A stretch of DNA of 64,000 bases from Sapria himalayana (Eukaryota; Streptophyta; Magnoliopsida; Malpighiales; Rafflesiaceae). Location: NCBI GenBank assembly GCA_029783825.1, contig JAREIK010005373.1:1-64000 (forward strand), in the 5' to 3' direction. Positions 13,754 through 27,162 of the stretch are shown piece after piece; within the stretch, counting starts at the first letter, position 1, and every line of letters starts with the position of its first letter. A program made the position numbers and the translations under genes. The notes beneath the pieces were generated by a model. The model was not told where the DNA came from. It was given only the letters and a program-made list of their open reading frames with translations, and did no database searches.

Positions 13754-15330
13754 GAAAAATAGTTAGATATATATATAGATAATTAATAGTTAGTTCTATA
13801 GATTGATAGATAAAAATATAATCTGATAGATAAATAGAAAGATTGAAAGAAAGTTAGATAGATAGATCGATTGATAGGTAGATGGACAATTAGATAGATA
13901 GATTTATTGATTGATCCATAGATAGATAATATATAGAAAAAAAGATAGATAGAGGGATCGACATATAGGCAAATATATAATTAAATAGATAGAAAGATAG
14001 ACATATGTATAATTAGATATATAGATACATAGATAGATAATTATATAGATAGATAGATATATATATATATATTTATATATATAGATTTATAAACAACTAT
14101 ATAGATAGACTTATACTCAGATAATAGATAGACTGATTTAAAGATAGACAAATAGATTTATAGATAGAAAGATAGATAGATATAAAATATATAGATATTT
14201 AGAAATATATTCAACTTGATATATAGACATATAAACATGATAGATATATATACAAATAGATAGATACATAGATAGATAGATGGATAGATATATAATAATA
14301 TTCATATATATATAGATTAGTAGATAGATAGATATATAGATTGGTACATAGAAAGATAGATATATAGACAAACACAAATATAAATAGATAGATATATAAA
14401 AAGAAAAATATATTGATAGATACATAAATATATAATTAGATATATAGATATATAGAGAGATAGATAGATAGATTGGTTGATAAATAGATAGATAGAGATA
14501 TAGATAGACAGAGAGTTAGACAAATGAATAGATAAATAGACAAATAGATTGATAGACAAATAGATTGGTAGTTAGAAAGATAGATAAATAGATGAATAGA
14601 CAAATAGATAGACCGGAAGATAGATAGACATATAGATAGATAGATATCCAATTAGATATATACACGGATATACAGAAATATATATAAATTAAATAGATAG
14701 ACAAATAAATAAACATATAGACATATAGATAGATAGATAGATAGGTAGATATATAAACAAATAGATAGTCAGATAGATACGTAGATAGATAGATAGATAG
14801 ATATACAGATAGATAGACAAATAGACATACAAAAAGGATAACAGATAAACAAAAAGATTGACATATAGATAGATATATAGATATATAGATAACTAAATAA
14901 ATAAATAAATAAATAGATAAATAGATATATAGACATATAGATAGACAGACTGATTGATTGATTGATTGATATACAGATAGATATACAAATAGATATATAG
15001 ATATATATATATATATAGACATATATATTGACTGATAGAAAAAGATATTGATAAATAGATAGACAAATATTTATATAAATAGATAAATATTTAGATATAT
15101 AAACAGTTAGATAGATAGATAGACATAAAATTATATAGACAAATAGATAGTCAGATAGATAGACAAATAGATAGATAGATATACAGATAGATAGACAGAT
15201 AGATAGATAGATAAATAGATAGATAGATTAACACATAGTTAGACATATAGATTTATAGATATATAGATATTTCTAGATAGATAGACTTACTAATAGACAT
15301 TCAAATAGATAGATAGAAAGACAGATAGAT

Positions 15331-15364
<34 letters not shown>

Positions 15365-15710
15365 TTAGATAGATAATTAAATAGACATATATACTGATAG
15401 ATAGACAGATCGATCGATTGATAGATAGATAGATATATAGATAGACAGATAGATATACAAATAGATATACATATAGATAAGTATATTGATAGACAAATTG
15501 ATAGAGATATTGATAAACTTTTTGATGGATAGATTGATAGACAGATTAATAGACAAATAGATTGAAAGATTAATAGATATATTGTTACACTAATTGATAG
15601 ATATATACTCCTTGGAGGTTGCAAGTTCAATCTCTATAGATACTCGATTTCTCTCTTCGCGTAGAGAGAAACCCTACATTTTCGAGAAAGAAAGCTTGAT
15701 TTGAAGCTAG

Positions 15711-17150
15711 ATAATTGACAAAATTACTTCGTTCTTCGAGAAGAAATCATTCTATTCATCTTCAAAAGAATCCACGTAATTTTTTCTGACGTTTGAAGCA
15801 AAGAATGGAGAGCTGGCAGTGATTTTTGAAGCAAGGGAGATGAAAATACTAGCTGATTCATTCAATCTCACCCTTGTAGGGTAATTTTCCCATGGCAGAC
15901 CAGATTACAAAGCATTATATGACTTTGTTGCTTCGTTAAAGCTTCAGCAAATGGTTAAAATTGGAAACTATGATGGAAAGCATATGATGTTACAGTTTAA
16001 GGAAGAAGACGACTTCCTCAGAGTCTGGATTCGACGTACGTGGAACATAGCAGGCTATCCCATGCGGGTCTTCAAGTGGGTGCCTAACTTCTCTCCATTC
16101 GAAGAATCCTCGAAATCCTTGGTATGGTTTTTGCTACCTAAACTGCCTCCTCATCTCTTCAACAAGCAAGCATTGCACTCCATTGAACTTTGTCTAGGTA
16201 AACCATGGCTATTGGATGAAGCGACAGCCTGTCTAACCAGGCCAAGTGTCGCAAGAGTCAGTGTGGAGATTGACCTGAAAATTCCCCCACCACACATTAT
16301 ATGGGTAGGCAGTAACCTTGAGGTAGGATTCTGGCTAAACCTTGTTCCAAAATCCATGCCTCTTTACTGCCTCAATTGCTCAAAACTCGGGCATAATCAA
16401 GACCACTGTATAATAATGGATACTAGGAAGGGAAATGAAGTTAGTAAGGAGATTTTGAGAATGATGGAAGAATGGGTTAAAAAGTGTATTAAGATAGATG
16501 AGAGTAGCAAGGAAGAGAAAGTAGAGGATCCACCAAGGAAAAGCATGGATATAAGGGAAGAAAGGGGGGAATATGAGGAGAAGAGTGGGCAGGAAGAGGT
16601 GCTGCAAGAGGGGATAGAAGAGAGGGTAAGAGAGGGGCTAAAAGAAAAAAGAGAGTATGGGTAAAAGTCCATAGAGGGTGAAGATATAGGTATTAAGGAG
16701 ATAGAGAAGAATAAAGTAAATAGGAGACTACAAATACATGAGAGAGAAGAAATAAGAAGGTGGGTAGACAGCATAGAAGAGGGGATTGAGGTAGGGCTAG
16801 AGTGCTGGAAAGGTAAGAAGAGGGCAGCACCTAAAGGAAGAAGATATGTCGAGTATGACTGGGAGGAAGATGACCTTCTTATAGAAGATGAGCTGGATAT
16901 AAAGAGCTGGCCAGCTGAGAGGAAAAGCAATGAAAATGTACTGACCCTAGACGACTTAGGGCAGAAAGTCCAGCTCATGCCACCGTCTGTTTTACAAAAT
17001 AGGCAAAATGCCTTGCAAGAAATCAAGAAAATGAGAAAAGACTTAGAAAAAATTTGCATAGTAGAAAAACGAGATGCAGCCCCACCTAGTTCAAGCAAGC
17101 CGCCAAAAAATACTAAATGTATAACTAGAGCGCAAGCTAGATTCTCCTAA
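15711..17150 (+). pseudogene. LINE ORF1: DUF4283 domain and CCHC zinc knuckle, interrupted by stops
   Basis: One frame can be followed from about 15711 to the taa at 17148-17150. It reads ELAVIFEAREMKILADSF, then VG-stop-FSHGRPDYKALYDF, and later KEEDDFLRVWIRRTWNIAGY and MRVFKWVPNFSPFEESS, which is the DUF4283 core. It is followed by ARVSVEIDL and the knuckle CLNCSKLGHNQDHC (CX2CX4HX4C, near 16368-16410). The tail is a charged Glu/Lys-rich region. In-frame stops lie at 15777, 15882 and 16662-16664. The conserved motif VGK(F/L) shows that the 15882 stop replaces a Lys codon. The longest intact piece is 15951-16664. ORF1 proteins bind LINE RNA. No clear original ATG is preserved. Confidence 0.85.
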
Positions 17151-18290
17151 ATGTATAATTGCTTGTACTGGAACATAAGAGGGATTGCAAACTCCCCAAT
17201 AATAAATAGAATTAAAAACCTAATTAAAATTTATAAGCTAAAATTGTAATTTTAATGGAACCTCTAGTTAATAATAGTGCTCTAGAGAAATACAAGCACA
17301 TGTTAGGGTTACATAAGGCTTTTTCAAATTCTAACGGCAAGATATGCGTTATGTGGCATAACTTAGTAGATATTGAAATATTGATGGAGACGTAACAGAT
17401 AATTAATTTCAAAATTAAAAATCAGTCAGAGGCATTATACTCAATAGTATATGCAAAAAACACGAAAGAAGAAAGGAAAGCTTTATGGAGGGAAATGGAA
17501 AGGATAGCTAGAAATAATATTTCATGGATTATAGGAGGAGATTTTAATGTCATTAGAAATAGAAAAGAAAAAAAAGGGGAAAGACCACTCGACACGAGGG
17601 CAATAACTCAATTCAATGAAGCTATTGCTAATGCTAACCTAATGGAGGTAGAATATATATGATCTAACTTCACATGGTGTAATAACTGGAAGACCTGAGG
17701 GGAAATCTGGTCTAGACTAGACCATATCTTATACAATCCACAATGGGTAGATAAGCTTGGAGGAATAATGGCTAAACATTTAAGTAGGACCTGCTCAGAT
17801 CACAGCCCGATGATGCTGACAACTCATAAAAGTGAAACAGGATATAAAGGTTTTAGGTTTCAAAACATGTGGAGATTGCATAAAGATTTTGATAAAATTG
17901 TAAGGGGATCATGGGAAAATCAGGTGGTGGGTAATCCAATGCAAATATTAGCTCAAAAATTACGAAATTTAAAATTTGCCCTCTTGAAATGGAATAAGGA
18001 GTGTTTTGGGAACATATTTAAAAATATACAAGAGGCAGATCAGAAAGTTGATTCCTTAGAAATAGAATATGAAAAAAGTTCTGATGAGACCTTGAGACTG
18101 GAGCTTAGCAAAGCAAAGGCTGAACTAAGATTAAAAATGATTATGGAAAAAGTATTTTGGAAACAAAAATTGAGAATTAAATGGTTAAAAGATGGTGATA
18201 AAAATACAAAATTTTTCAACATAATGGCAAAAATAAAAAATCAAAAGCTCAAAATAAAAGGGCTATAGAACAGTAATGAGTCATGGATAG
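17151..18290 (+). pseudogene. LINE ORF2 part 1: APE-type endonuclease, frameshifted
   Basis: ATG at 17151 follows the ORF1 stop with no gap and opens YNCLYWNIRGIANSP, the usual L(F/Y)WN(I/C)RG start of plant LINE endonucleases. A stop follows within about 35 codons. After a frameshift before 17400 the frame resumes with IGGDFNVI (near 17531) and RLDHIL (17715), and SDHSPM (17800), the catalytic His block. The segment 17768-18268 continues through FRFQNMWRLH and an RIKWLKDGDKNTKFF motif, which links endonuclease to reverse transcriptase in plant L1s. The endonuclease nicks target DNA for priming. Confidence 0.85.
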
Positions 18291-19700
18291 ACAAGGAAGA
18301 TGAAATAACACATGAATTAGAATAGCTTTAAAAGTCACTTATGTGATTCAAATATGCGTAGCAGCCAAACCTTAATAGATAGCATAGAAAAGAAAGTTAC
18401 GATAAAAGATAATAAAATGCTAGAAGAAATGCCAACAGAAGAAGAAGTTAGAGAGGTAGTATTTGGTGCCAATAAAGATAGTGCACCAAGACCAGATGGT
18501 TAGAATAATAGCTTCTTTCAACGTTTCTGGCCTATCATTAAAAAAGATCTAACTAAAGCAATAGCTTGGATCCTTGCGGGCGTAGATATTACAAAATCAT
18601 GGGCTAACTCATATATTGTATTAATTCCAAAGAAAGCGAACCTACAAAGAGGAGAAGGCTTAAGACCGATTAGTTTATGTAATATAGTGTACAAGATACT
18701 AGCAAAACTTCTTCAAAATAGATTAAGTAGAGTTCTCCCGAATATAATCTCAGTAGAGCAAGTAAGTTTTGTAAAGAATAAGCTAATGATGGAAAACATC
18801 AATCTTGCTTCGGAAATGATAAGAGAAATAGGGGCAAAAGTTAGAGGAAATAATGTAATACTAAAACTCGACCTATCAAAAGCTATTGATAGAGTTGAGT
18901 AAGACACATATATGTTATATTATGAGAAAAATGGGTTTTACTGAATATTGGATAGATTTGATGTATAGATGTGTTTCTAGTTTATGGGTAAAGATTCTAA
19001 TTAATGGAAGGATAGGTGAAGAATTTACGCAGAGGCCTCAGGCAAGGGGATCATCTTTCTCCGTCATTATTTAATATTTATTTAGAATTATTTATTATCA
19101 ATTTGAAAGAAAAAATAAGAACTGGTTCCATCTTACCTTTTAAGCAGCCTAGACATACACCAATGCTAAGTTTCTTGGCTTATGCAGATGATGTTATTAT
19201 TTTAATAAATGCTAGCAGTAGATCCTTGAGAAACCTGATGAGTCTCACACAAACACTAGAGGAAGAAACATGGAAAAAATTAAATTAAAACAAGTGCCAA
19301 TTTATCATCGCGAAAAAAGTTTCAGAAAATTCTTCTCAGAAAGTTAGTAGAATTATGGGTTTTGCACAAGTAAGGAGCGATAATTTACTTAGGGTGTCCT
19401 ATATATGAAGGAAGGGTCGAAGAAGAATATCTAACCTTCTTGGTGGAAAAAATAAAACTAAAGATTGCGGGCTGGAAAGAGAACATGCTAAGCATGGCAG
19501 GAAGAATTACATTGATCACACATGTGTTAGAAAGTTCATTAGCTCATATCTTAATGGCAATCAAGCCTCCAAAAATAATTATAAACAAGATAGAAAAAGA
19601 AATGTCTAATTTTCTATGGGGTAAAAATGAAGGGAAAATATGCTTCACTAGAAAAAATGGAAAGAATTGTGTTATCCTATGGATGAAACAGGTTTAGGCT
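18291..19700 (+). pseudogene. LINE ORF2 part 2: reverse transcriptase, multiple frameshifts
   Basis: Recognisable non-LTR RT blocks occur in order: SAPRPDG followed by a stop (18480-18500), VLIPKKANLQRGEGLRPISL (18620-18675), CNIVYKILAKLLQNRLSRVL, VILKLDLSKAIDRVE (18850-18900), a GLRQGDHLSPSLFNIYLE block (19030-19085), and YADDVIILI (19180-19207), where YADD is the catalytic motif. The blocks fall in at least three frames (open pieces 18687-18902, 18886-19074, 19016-19288 and 19440-19697). The asparagine-rich NKCQFIIAKK after YADD and the MAGRITLI segment (19490) are typical of L1 thumb regions. Confidence 0.88.
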
Positions 19701-21047
19701 TTACTAGCTTAAATGATACAGCCAATGCTTGGGCCCGCAAAAAATGGTGGAGACTGAAGGAAAAGAATAGCCTATGGGCAGCATATATAAAAGCTAGATA
19801 TGGTATAAGTAATACAATACTTAGAAATCCAAATAGGGCGTCCAACATTTGGAAAGTTATGCACAAGCAGCAAAATACAGTGGAGAAGCATTCAATTCTC
19901 ACCAATTATGGGTGGAAATTGTTTTTAACCCTACATGGAAAATTTACATTAAGTAGTGCGAAGAAGCTAGTTAGAAATAGGAAAGCACAGGTAGGGATGT
20001 TCGAAAAGATATGGGTAAAACAGATTCCACAAAAAATAAATCTTTTTATGTGGAAACTTCTCTCTAATGTCATCCTAGTGGATGCAAATATATAGAAAAA
20101 AGGTATAAGACTGGCATCACACTGCGAATGCTATCAACAAGACATAGAAACTAGGGATCACTTATTTTTCTATGGAAAAAATAGCTAAAAAGGTATGGAA
20201 TGATTTAGAAAAAGAGGCAGAATTAGAAGAACGTACATGCAGAGTTAAGGAGAGACTAAAATTTTGGGATAATAAACACAAAAAGAATAAAGTTCTTAAA
20301 TGGTTAAGAGAATATGTACCAAATGTAGTAGTTTGGTTCCTGTGGAAGGCCAGAAATGCCAGCAGATTCAATGGTTGTTTAATGAATGCTAAATCTATCA
20401 TAGAAGAAATTAGAAGGGAAATCTCTTTTATCTCAGCCTGCAGTCTGATTAGGTTTAGGAATCTAGCATTAGAAAAAGACAAGATAAAGGTATGGGGTTT
20501 AGTTATTAAAAGAAAAAAATTGTCAATAATAAAAATAACTAGTTGGGAAAAGCCCCCACTAGGTACATTAGCGCTTGATATGGATGGGTGTTTCAAAAGA
20601 GACATGGGAATGGCAGGGGGTGGAGGAGTGATAAGAAATGATGATGGAAGAGTAATCAAGGCATCTAGAATAAAAGAAATAGCTTTTTCAGCACTACACT
20701 CAGAAATAATCGCCTTGCACAAGGGATTGCTAATTTGCAAAGAAAATAACTATTCGAACTTGCAAGTGCAAGTAGACTCGAAAATTTTGGTAGAGCTAGT
20801 GGAAAACAAAATACAACTATGGAAGTTCAAATTAGAAATTAACAAAATAAACAATATGCTAGTAGAACTGAAAGGAGAGATAACACATATATGTAGAGAG
20901 GCGAACGTGTTAGCAGATAAATTAGCGGAGGAAGGTGCTAATAAAGGCTCACAGGAATTTGAAGAAAATAACATTCCTGAAAGATATAAAGGATTAATTA
21001 ATTTGGATAGAATAGGTTATTCATATATTAGAATAAATAAGAGGTAA
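19667..21047 (+). pseudogene. LINE ORF2 part 3: zf-RVT and RNase H C-terminal region
   Basis: The frame 19667-20095 carries the region before the zinc finger (WVKQIPQKINLFMWKLLSN, the usual W....P.KI..F.W....). After a stop and shift, 20172-21047 is open for 291 codons and ends in a plant RVT_3 type RNase H: LALDMDGCFKRDMGMAGGGG, VIRNDDGRV, SALHSEIIALHKGL, VQVDSKILVE and CREANVLADKLAEEGA. The acidic residues D (LDMDG), E (SEIIAL), D (QVDSK) and D (ADKLA) are all kept, so this domain alone looks intact. Acquisition of RNase H is known in plant L1 lineages. Confidence 0.88.
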
Positions 21048-22651
21048 AATTATAAGGCTTAACTGAATAAGGTTTGAACTAGGTGGAGACATTATTTACC
21101 TGAGGGGAGTGGCAGTATTATGGTAATAAAACTTAACTTGCACTGGATTATTATATATTACTCCCCGGTCCTGAGGGGAGGCTAATGTACAGCTATATCT
21201 TATGTGGTTATAAGTTTTGCAGTTTATAGAATTATGTTATATGGTCTCGGTATCATGTGCACCTAGTATATGCTCTTATAGAATTGTAGTTTATATTTCA
21301 GGTTGGATTATTATATGCTTGTTATAGAATTCCAGTGTGCTACTAATATACCTACAAGAATTAGTGTTGTCATGTTCTGTAGTTTATATTTCATGTTGGA
21401 TATATGTTGTATATAGAATTGCAATGTGTGTGTGTGGTTTAGTGCTGCCATGTGCTATTCTGGCAGATATTTTCCTGGTCCCATGCGGAGGTATTGGCAG
21501 TATTATGGTAATGAAGAGTATTCCTTTTTGAATATTAAACATTGCTTCCCAGCTCTGAGGAGAGAATAACAGCATGCTGACTTCTATATTACAAGTTTGT
21601 GCTGTGTTATGTTCAGAATTGCAGGTTTTGTTATATGTTCTTGATGCAAAATAGCTGTTGGTGTGGCTGTTATGTTTATGGAGTTGAATCTTAGAAAAGT
21701 AGATGTCTAAGCTTGCAGAATAGTGGACCGGATAAACATGAAGTTCTCTGGCTGTAGGGGGTAGTATCTTATATCATTCTATATGCTTTTATAGAATTGC
21801 AATTTATATTACATGTTCGATATGCTTGTTATAGAATTGTAGTGTGTTGCTAGTATTATTACAAGGATCATGTGCTGTAGTTTATATTTCATTTGCTGTA
21901 CATAGAATTACAGAGTGTGTGTTGTTCAGTGCTGCTATTGGCAGATATATCCCCGGTCCTGAGAGGAGGTATTGGCAGTATTATGTTTTGTGCAGTGTCA
22001 TGTTAAAAATTGCAGGTTATGTTATATGTTCTTGATGCATAGTAGCTGTTGGTGTGGCTGTTATGTTTCTGGAGTTGAATTTTAGATAAAAGTAGATGTC
22101 CAAGCTTGCAGAATAGCGGACCGGATAAACATGAAGTTCGCTGGCTGGAGAGATTTTTTGGAATAGTTGGTTTAAATAGCAGAGATATAATACATTGAAG
22201 AAAAGCCCTCACGGAGTTGGAGATAACCCAAAGAAGGGCTAGGCACTGGATCTTTTGAAGCTTAGGAGCGATGAGAAAACACATTTTTATTTTGGATCTC
22301 TCATGGGAGCAGGAGATACGAAGGAAGCGGGGCAGTTTATGAAAGCTTGAGGAAGATGCAAAACGCGGGAATGAGTCGAGAGGAAATTCAAAGGATCTCA
22401 ATAATAAAGGATATTTAATGTAGGACAAAGCTGGAATAAGAATTATTTCAGTTTAGAAGCCAGGATAAACATGACAAAAAAGAAATAAAAATGAAGGATG
22501 TTGTAATTGAAATCAAAAGAAGTCCGTAACTCAATATTTATTGTTTTTAAGTTTATGAGTAGAAAGGGTCTAAGAGGGCTAAGGGTAGATGTAGGTTGTA
22601 AAAATGGTATTCCTCCGCCAAAAGAGAGGGCTATTAATAACCTTTAAAAAA
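21048..22651 (+). repeat. LINE 3' UTR with an internal degenerate duplication
   Basis: No coding region. Blocks repeat in order: gttatagaatt...tattggcagtattatg occurs at about 21323-21510 and 21829-21985, and gctgttggtgtggctgttatg...gcagaatag(t/c)ggaccgg occurs at about 21655-21760 and 22043-22148. A ccggtcctgaggggagg motif occurs at 21164-21181 and in variant form at 21953. The two spacings (about 506 and about 388 bases) differ, so one copy has an indel. The end is poly(A) joined to GATA repeats. Confidence 0.8.
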
Positions 22652-24276
22652 AATTGATAGATAGATAGAGATAGAGATATAGATATAAAGATACACATAT
22701 TTATATATATATTGATAAACAAATAAATAGATAGATTGGTACAAATATTGAGAGATAGTTGATAGATAGATTGACAGAAAAATTGATAGATAGATTAATA
22801 TAGAGATTCATAGATTGATTGATAGGTTGATTGATAAATAGATAGATAGACAGATAGATAGATAGATAGACAGATAGATAGATATATTGATAGATAAGTC
22901 AATTTTTAGATAGGTAGATAGATAGATTGTTTGATTGATTAATAGATAGATTATTAGATAAATTGTTTAATTCATTAATAGAAAAATAGTTAAATAGACA
23001 GAATGATAAATTGATTGAAAGCCATATAGATAGACAAATAGACTAATAGATAGACTAATAAATAGATAAATAGATGGGTAGATAAATAGATAGACAAATA
23101 GATATAAAGATAAATAGAAAGAAATAAATAAAGAAATATAGATAGATAGATAGATAGATAGAAAAATAGATAGATAGAAAGTTAGACAAACAAATAGATA
23201 GATCAATAGACAAATCGATGGACAAATATATAGATAGATTAATATATAGATAGATAGATAGTAAGATTGATAATTATATTGAAAGATAGATTTAAAGATT
23301 AAATGATAGAGAGATCGATAGTTAGATTGATAGACAAATTAATAGATAGTTTGGTAAACAATTTGAGGGATAAATTGATAAATATATTTATAGATAGATA
23401 AATATACATATATATAGTCATTTAGATAGATCGAGACATATACAAATAGATAAAAAATTGAAAGATAGATATATAGATAGGTAGACAGATAGATATTCAT
23501 ATAGTTAGATAAATTAAAAGAAAGATTGAATTATTAATAAATATATAGATAGATAGAAACATAGATAGATAGATAGACAGATAGATAGACAAATATATAA
23601 AAGATAGACTAATAGATAGATAGACTAATAGATTGACAGATAGAAAGATAAATATATAGATTGATAGACAAATAGATAGATAGACAAATAGATAAACATA
23701 TAGATAGACAGATATACACCCGAATAGACAGATAGATAGACTAACAGATAGATAAATAGATAGTTAAACAAATAAATAAACTCATAGATATATAGATAGA
23801 CAGACAGATAGACAGATAGAAAAATAGATATTAAAATATATAAAAAGATAGACAGATAGTTTGATAGATAGATAGATGGATAGATAGACTGATAACTAGA
23901 TAAATAAATAGATAGATAGATAGTCAGAGAGAAAGATAGACAAACCGATATACAAACAATAAGATAGACATATAAACATAAAGATATATAGAAAGATAGG
24001 TAAATAGATAAATAGAAAGATAAACAAAAAGATAGACAGGTAGATAGACATTTAGATAGACAGATAGACAAACAAATATATAGATAGATTCATTGATAGA
24101 TATACATATAGATAAACAGATAGACAGACATATAGAGAGACATATATACAAACATATAGAAAAACACATAGAAAATAGATATATTGATATTTATATAAAC
24201 AAATTGACATATAGATAAACATAAAGTTAGATAGACAAATAGATAGACAAATAGATAGTCAGATAGACAAACAAAG

Positions 24277-24310
<34 letters not shown>

Positions 24311-26127
24311 TTAGATAGATAGATAGACAAATAGATTCGTTGATAGATAGTTCAACAAATAGGCTGACAGATAGAAAGATAAATAAATAGACAGACAAAC
24401 TGATTGATAGACATTCAAATAGAAAGAAAGATAGATTGATTAATTGATAGATAGATAGACAGATAGATAGATAGATATACATATAGATTGGAAGATTGAT
24501 ATATAGATTTATAGATAGATTTCTCGACATATTTATAGAATTTTTTTGATTGATTGATAGATAGATAGATAGATTAATAGATAGATTGATCGATAGATAA
24601 AGATATAGATAGACACACACACACACACACACACAGATTGATTGATAGATGGATAAAAAATCAATAGATAGATTGGTAGAAAGATTGATAGATAGAATGA
24701 TTGATAGATTCAAAGAGAAATTCATAAATTGATTGATAGATTGAATTATAGACAAATAGAAAGACAAATAGATAGATAGATTGATAGACAAATATATAAA
24801 TAAATAGATAGACAGATAGATAGAAAAAATTTAGATAGATATATAAATAAACATCTAGATAAATAGATAGATAGATAGATCGATAAAAAAACATATAGAT
24901 AGATAGATAGACAGATACATAGATAGAAAGTTTTATAAATTATTAGAAAAATAGATAGAAAAATAGATAGATAGATGGACAAATAGATAGACAAATAAAT
25001 AGATAGATAGATAGATAAATATATAAACAAATAAATGAACATATTAATTGATAGATAGATAGATAGAGAGATAGAAAAATAGATAAATTGATAGATAGAG
25101 AGATAGTGAGATATGCACACACACAAACATAGACAGATAGACAGAGAGATAGATAGAATAATAGGCTTATATATAGATAGAATGATAGAATCATAGATCA
25201 TTGGACAGAAAGATATATAGATAGATAGACAAATAGATAGACAGATACTCTTATAGATAGATTGATAATCATATTGATAGATTGAAAGAGAAATAAGCAG
25301 ACATATATATAGAAAGTTTGATAGAAAGATACATAGACAGATAGATAAACATATAAATATATAGAAAGATATACCAATAGAATATTGGATAGATAACTAG
25401 TCATATAGATAGACATAAAGATAGATAGATAAACTGATAGATTGACATATTGATTGTAAAAAATATATACAGATAGATAGGTAGATAGATATATAGATAC
25501 ATAGATAGACAAATAGATAGACGAATAGATAGACAAATAAATAGACTAATAGATAGACATATATTTGACAGATATATATATAGATAAATAAATAGAAAGA
25601 CAAATATATAGACAGATAGATTGAAAAATAATTAAACAAATAGATATGTTGATAGATATATAGATAGATACATATAAAGATATACTTATATATAGATAGA
25701 TAATTATTCAAATAGATAAGACAGATAGATTGACATATAGATTGATAAATAGATAGACATATAGAAAAATAGATAGATAGATAGATATATAGACTGATAG
25801 ATAGACAGAAAGAAAGTTAATTATATAGATAGATAGATAGTTGACTGATATATAGACATTTAGAAAGTTAATTATATAGATAGATAAATAGACACATAGA
25901 TAGACAAATAGATAGATAAATAGATATACAAATAGATAGATAGATACATAGATAGACATATAGATAGATAGATTGATAGAATTTAGATAGACAAATATAT
26001 AAACTAAAGATATATAGATAGAGAGATAGTTAGACAGATTGATAGACAAACAAATAGATAAATAGATAGATAAACAATTAAACAGATAGAAAGGCATATA
26101 GATAGACAGACAGACATATAGATATAT

Positions 26128-26188
<61 letters not shown>

Positions 26189-26326
26189 AAGGTAGATAGA
26201 TAAATAGATTGATAGACAAATTTATATACAATTAATAATAGAAGATTGATAGATAGATTAAAAGATACATTGATAGATAGATTAAATGTAAGATAGATAG
26301 AAAGATTGATATAAATATAAAGATAG

Positions 26327-26373
<47 letters not shown>

Positions 26374-26631
26374 CACACATAAATAAATAGATAGATCGAC
26401 ACATAGATAGATATATAGATAGATAGACAAATAGATAGATTAATAGATAGATAGGCAGTTTTATAGATTGTAAATACACATATAAATAAAAATATATAGA
26501 CATATAGATTGATAGATAGACACATAAACAGACAGATAAATAGACCAAAAGATTGACAAATAGATATAAACAGATAGAGAGATAGATAGATAGACATATA
26601 GATAAATTCACAAAATGATAGACAGATATAG

Positions 26632-26663
<32 letters not shown>

Positions 26664-27162
26664 ACTTATAGTTAGATGGATCGTGAGTTGGATAGATAGA
26701 TAGACAAATAGATATATGGATAGATAGATAGTCAAATAGATAGAAATATAGAAAGATAGATAGTCTAATAGATAGACAAATAGATAGAGAAATATATATT
26801 CAGATAGATAGATAGATATATTGATAAATAGATAGATTGATTGATAGAAAAATAGAAAGATAGATAGACATATAGGTACATTGATTGATTGATTGACAAA
26901 TGTATAGATAGATCAATAAATAGATAGAAAGATAGTTAGATTGATACATATACAAATAAATAGACATATTCATAGATTGATTGATAGAAAGATATTAAGA
27001 ATGATAGATAAACTAATAGATAGATAGATAGACAAATAGAAAAAGAGATCGATAGATAGATAGTTACATAGATATGCTAATAATTAAAAAGATAGATATA
27101 TAATCATATTGATTTTTCAGATAGATATATAGATAGTTAGACATATAGATATACACATTGAT
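22652..27162 (+). repeat. GATA tetranucleotide array, 4.5 kb (right block)
   Basis: Continuation of the GATA array beyond the LINE, richer in gattgattgat and acaaatagatag variants. Contains (ca)n at 24613-24635, acacac near 25114 and 26338-26366, and (at)n at 26123-26186. It stops at the B terminus (aactacaaaaaaa, 27163). Minus-strand open frames here are the same stop-free artefact as in the left block. Confidence 0.97.

Larger units (their letters stand above)
7126..15603 (+). repeat. GATA tetranucleotide array, 8.5 kb (left block)
   Basis: Degenerate (GATA)n mixed with GACA, AATA and TATA variants. It starts directly after the CACTA A terminus and ends at the LINE insertion. No unique sequence was seen. 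Embedded simple runs include (TG)n at 8042-8102 and (AT)n at 9130-9188 and 13679-13752. Long minus-strand open frames reading as Tyr-Leu-Ser-Ile repeats arise because (TATC)n has no stop; they show no start context or domain. The array contains longer repeat units, listed separately, so it is not a pure slippage product. Confidence 0.97.
15604..22651 (+). mobile_element. L1-type LINE, near full length, non-functional
   Basis: A 7.05-kb insertion splits the GATA array. It starts with a non-GATA 5' UTR (tatactccttggaggttgc), carries ORF1 (DUF4283 plus CCHC knuckle) and ORF2 (endonuclease, reverse transcriptase, zf-RVT, RNase H), and ends in a short poly(A) (tttaaaaaaaa). Both sides show aattgatagata (15592-15603 and 22652-22663), a 12-bp target-site duplication, although the microsatellite context weakens its uniqueness. 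Multiple stops and frameshifts in both ORFs show it is dead. Confidence 0.9.

Noticed and set aside
7126..15603. CRISPR-like regular repeats
   Set aside because: No constant repeat with unique spacers, only degenerate tetranucleotides, and the context is a plant nuclear genome.
7078..15630. Many long minus-strand open frames of Tyr-Leu-Ser-Ile repeats, up to 250 codons
   Set aside because: (TATC)n contains no stop in any frame, so long frames are expected by composition. Frames overlap in several phases, with no domain or conserved start.
16397..17098. 233-codon minus-strand frame opposite LINE ORF1
   Set aside because: Antisense shadow of a purine-rich Glu/Lys region; Ser/Leu-rich with no domain.
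7126..27162. Centromeric satellite
   Set aside because: No 150-180 bp monomer or centromeric retrotransposon; the repeat is a tetranucleotide with irregular larger blocks.
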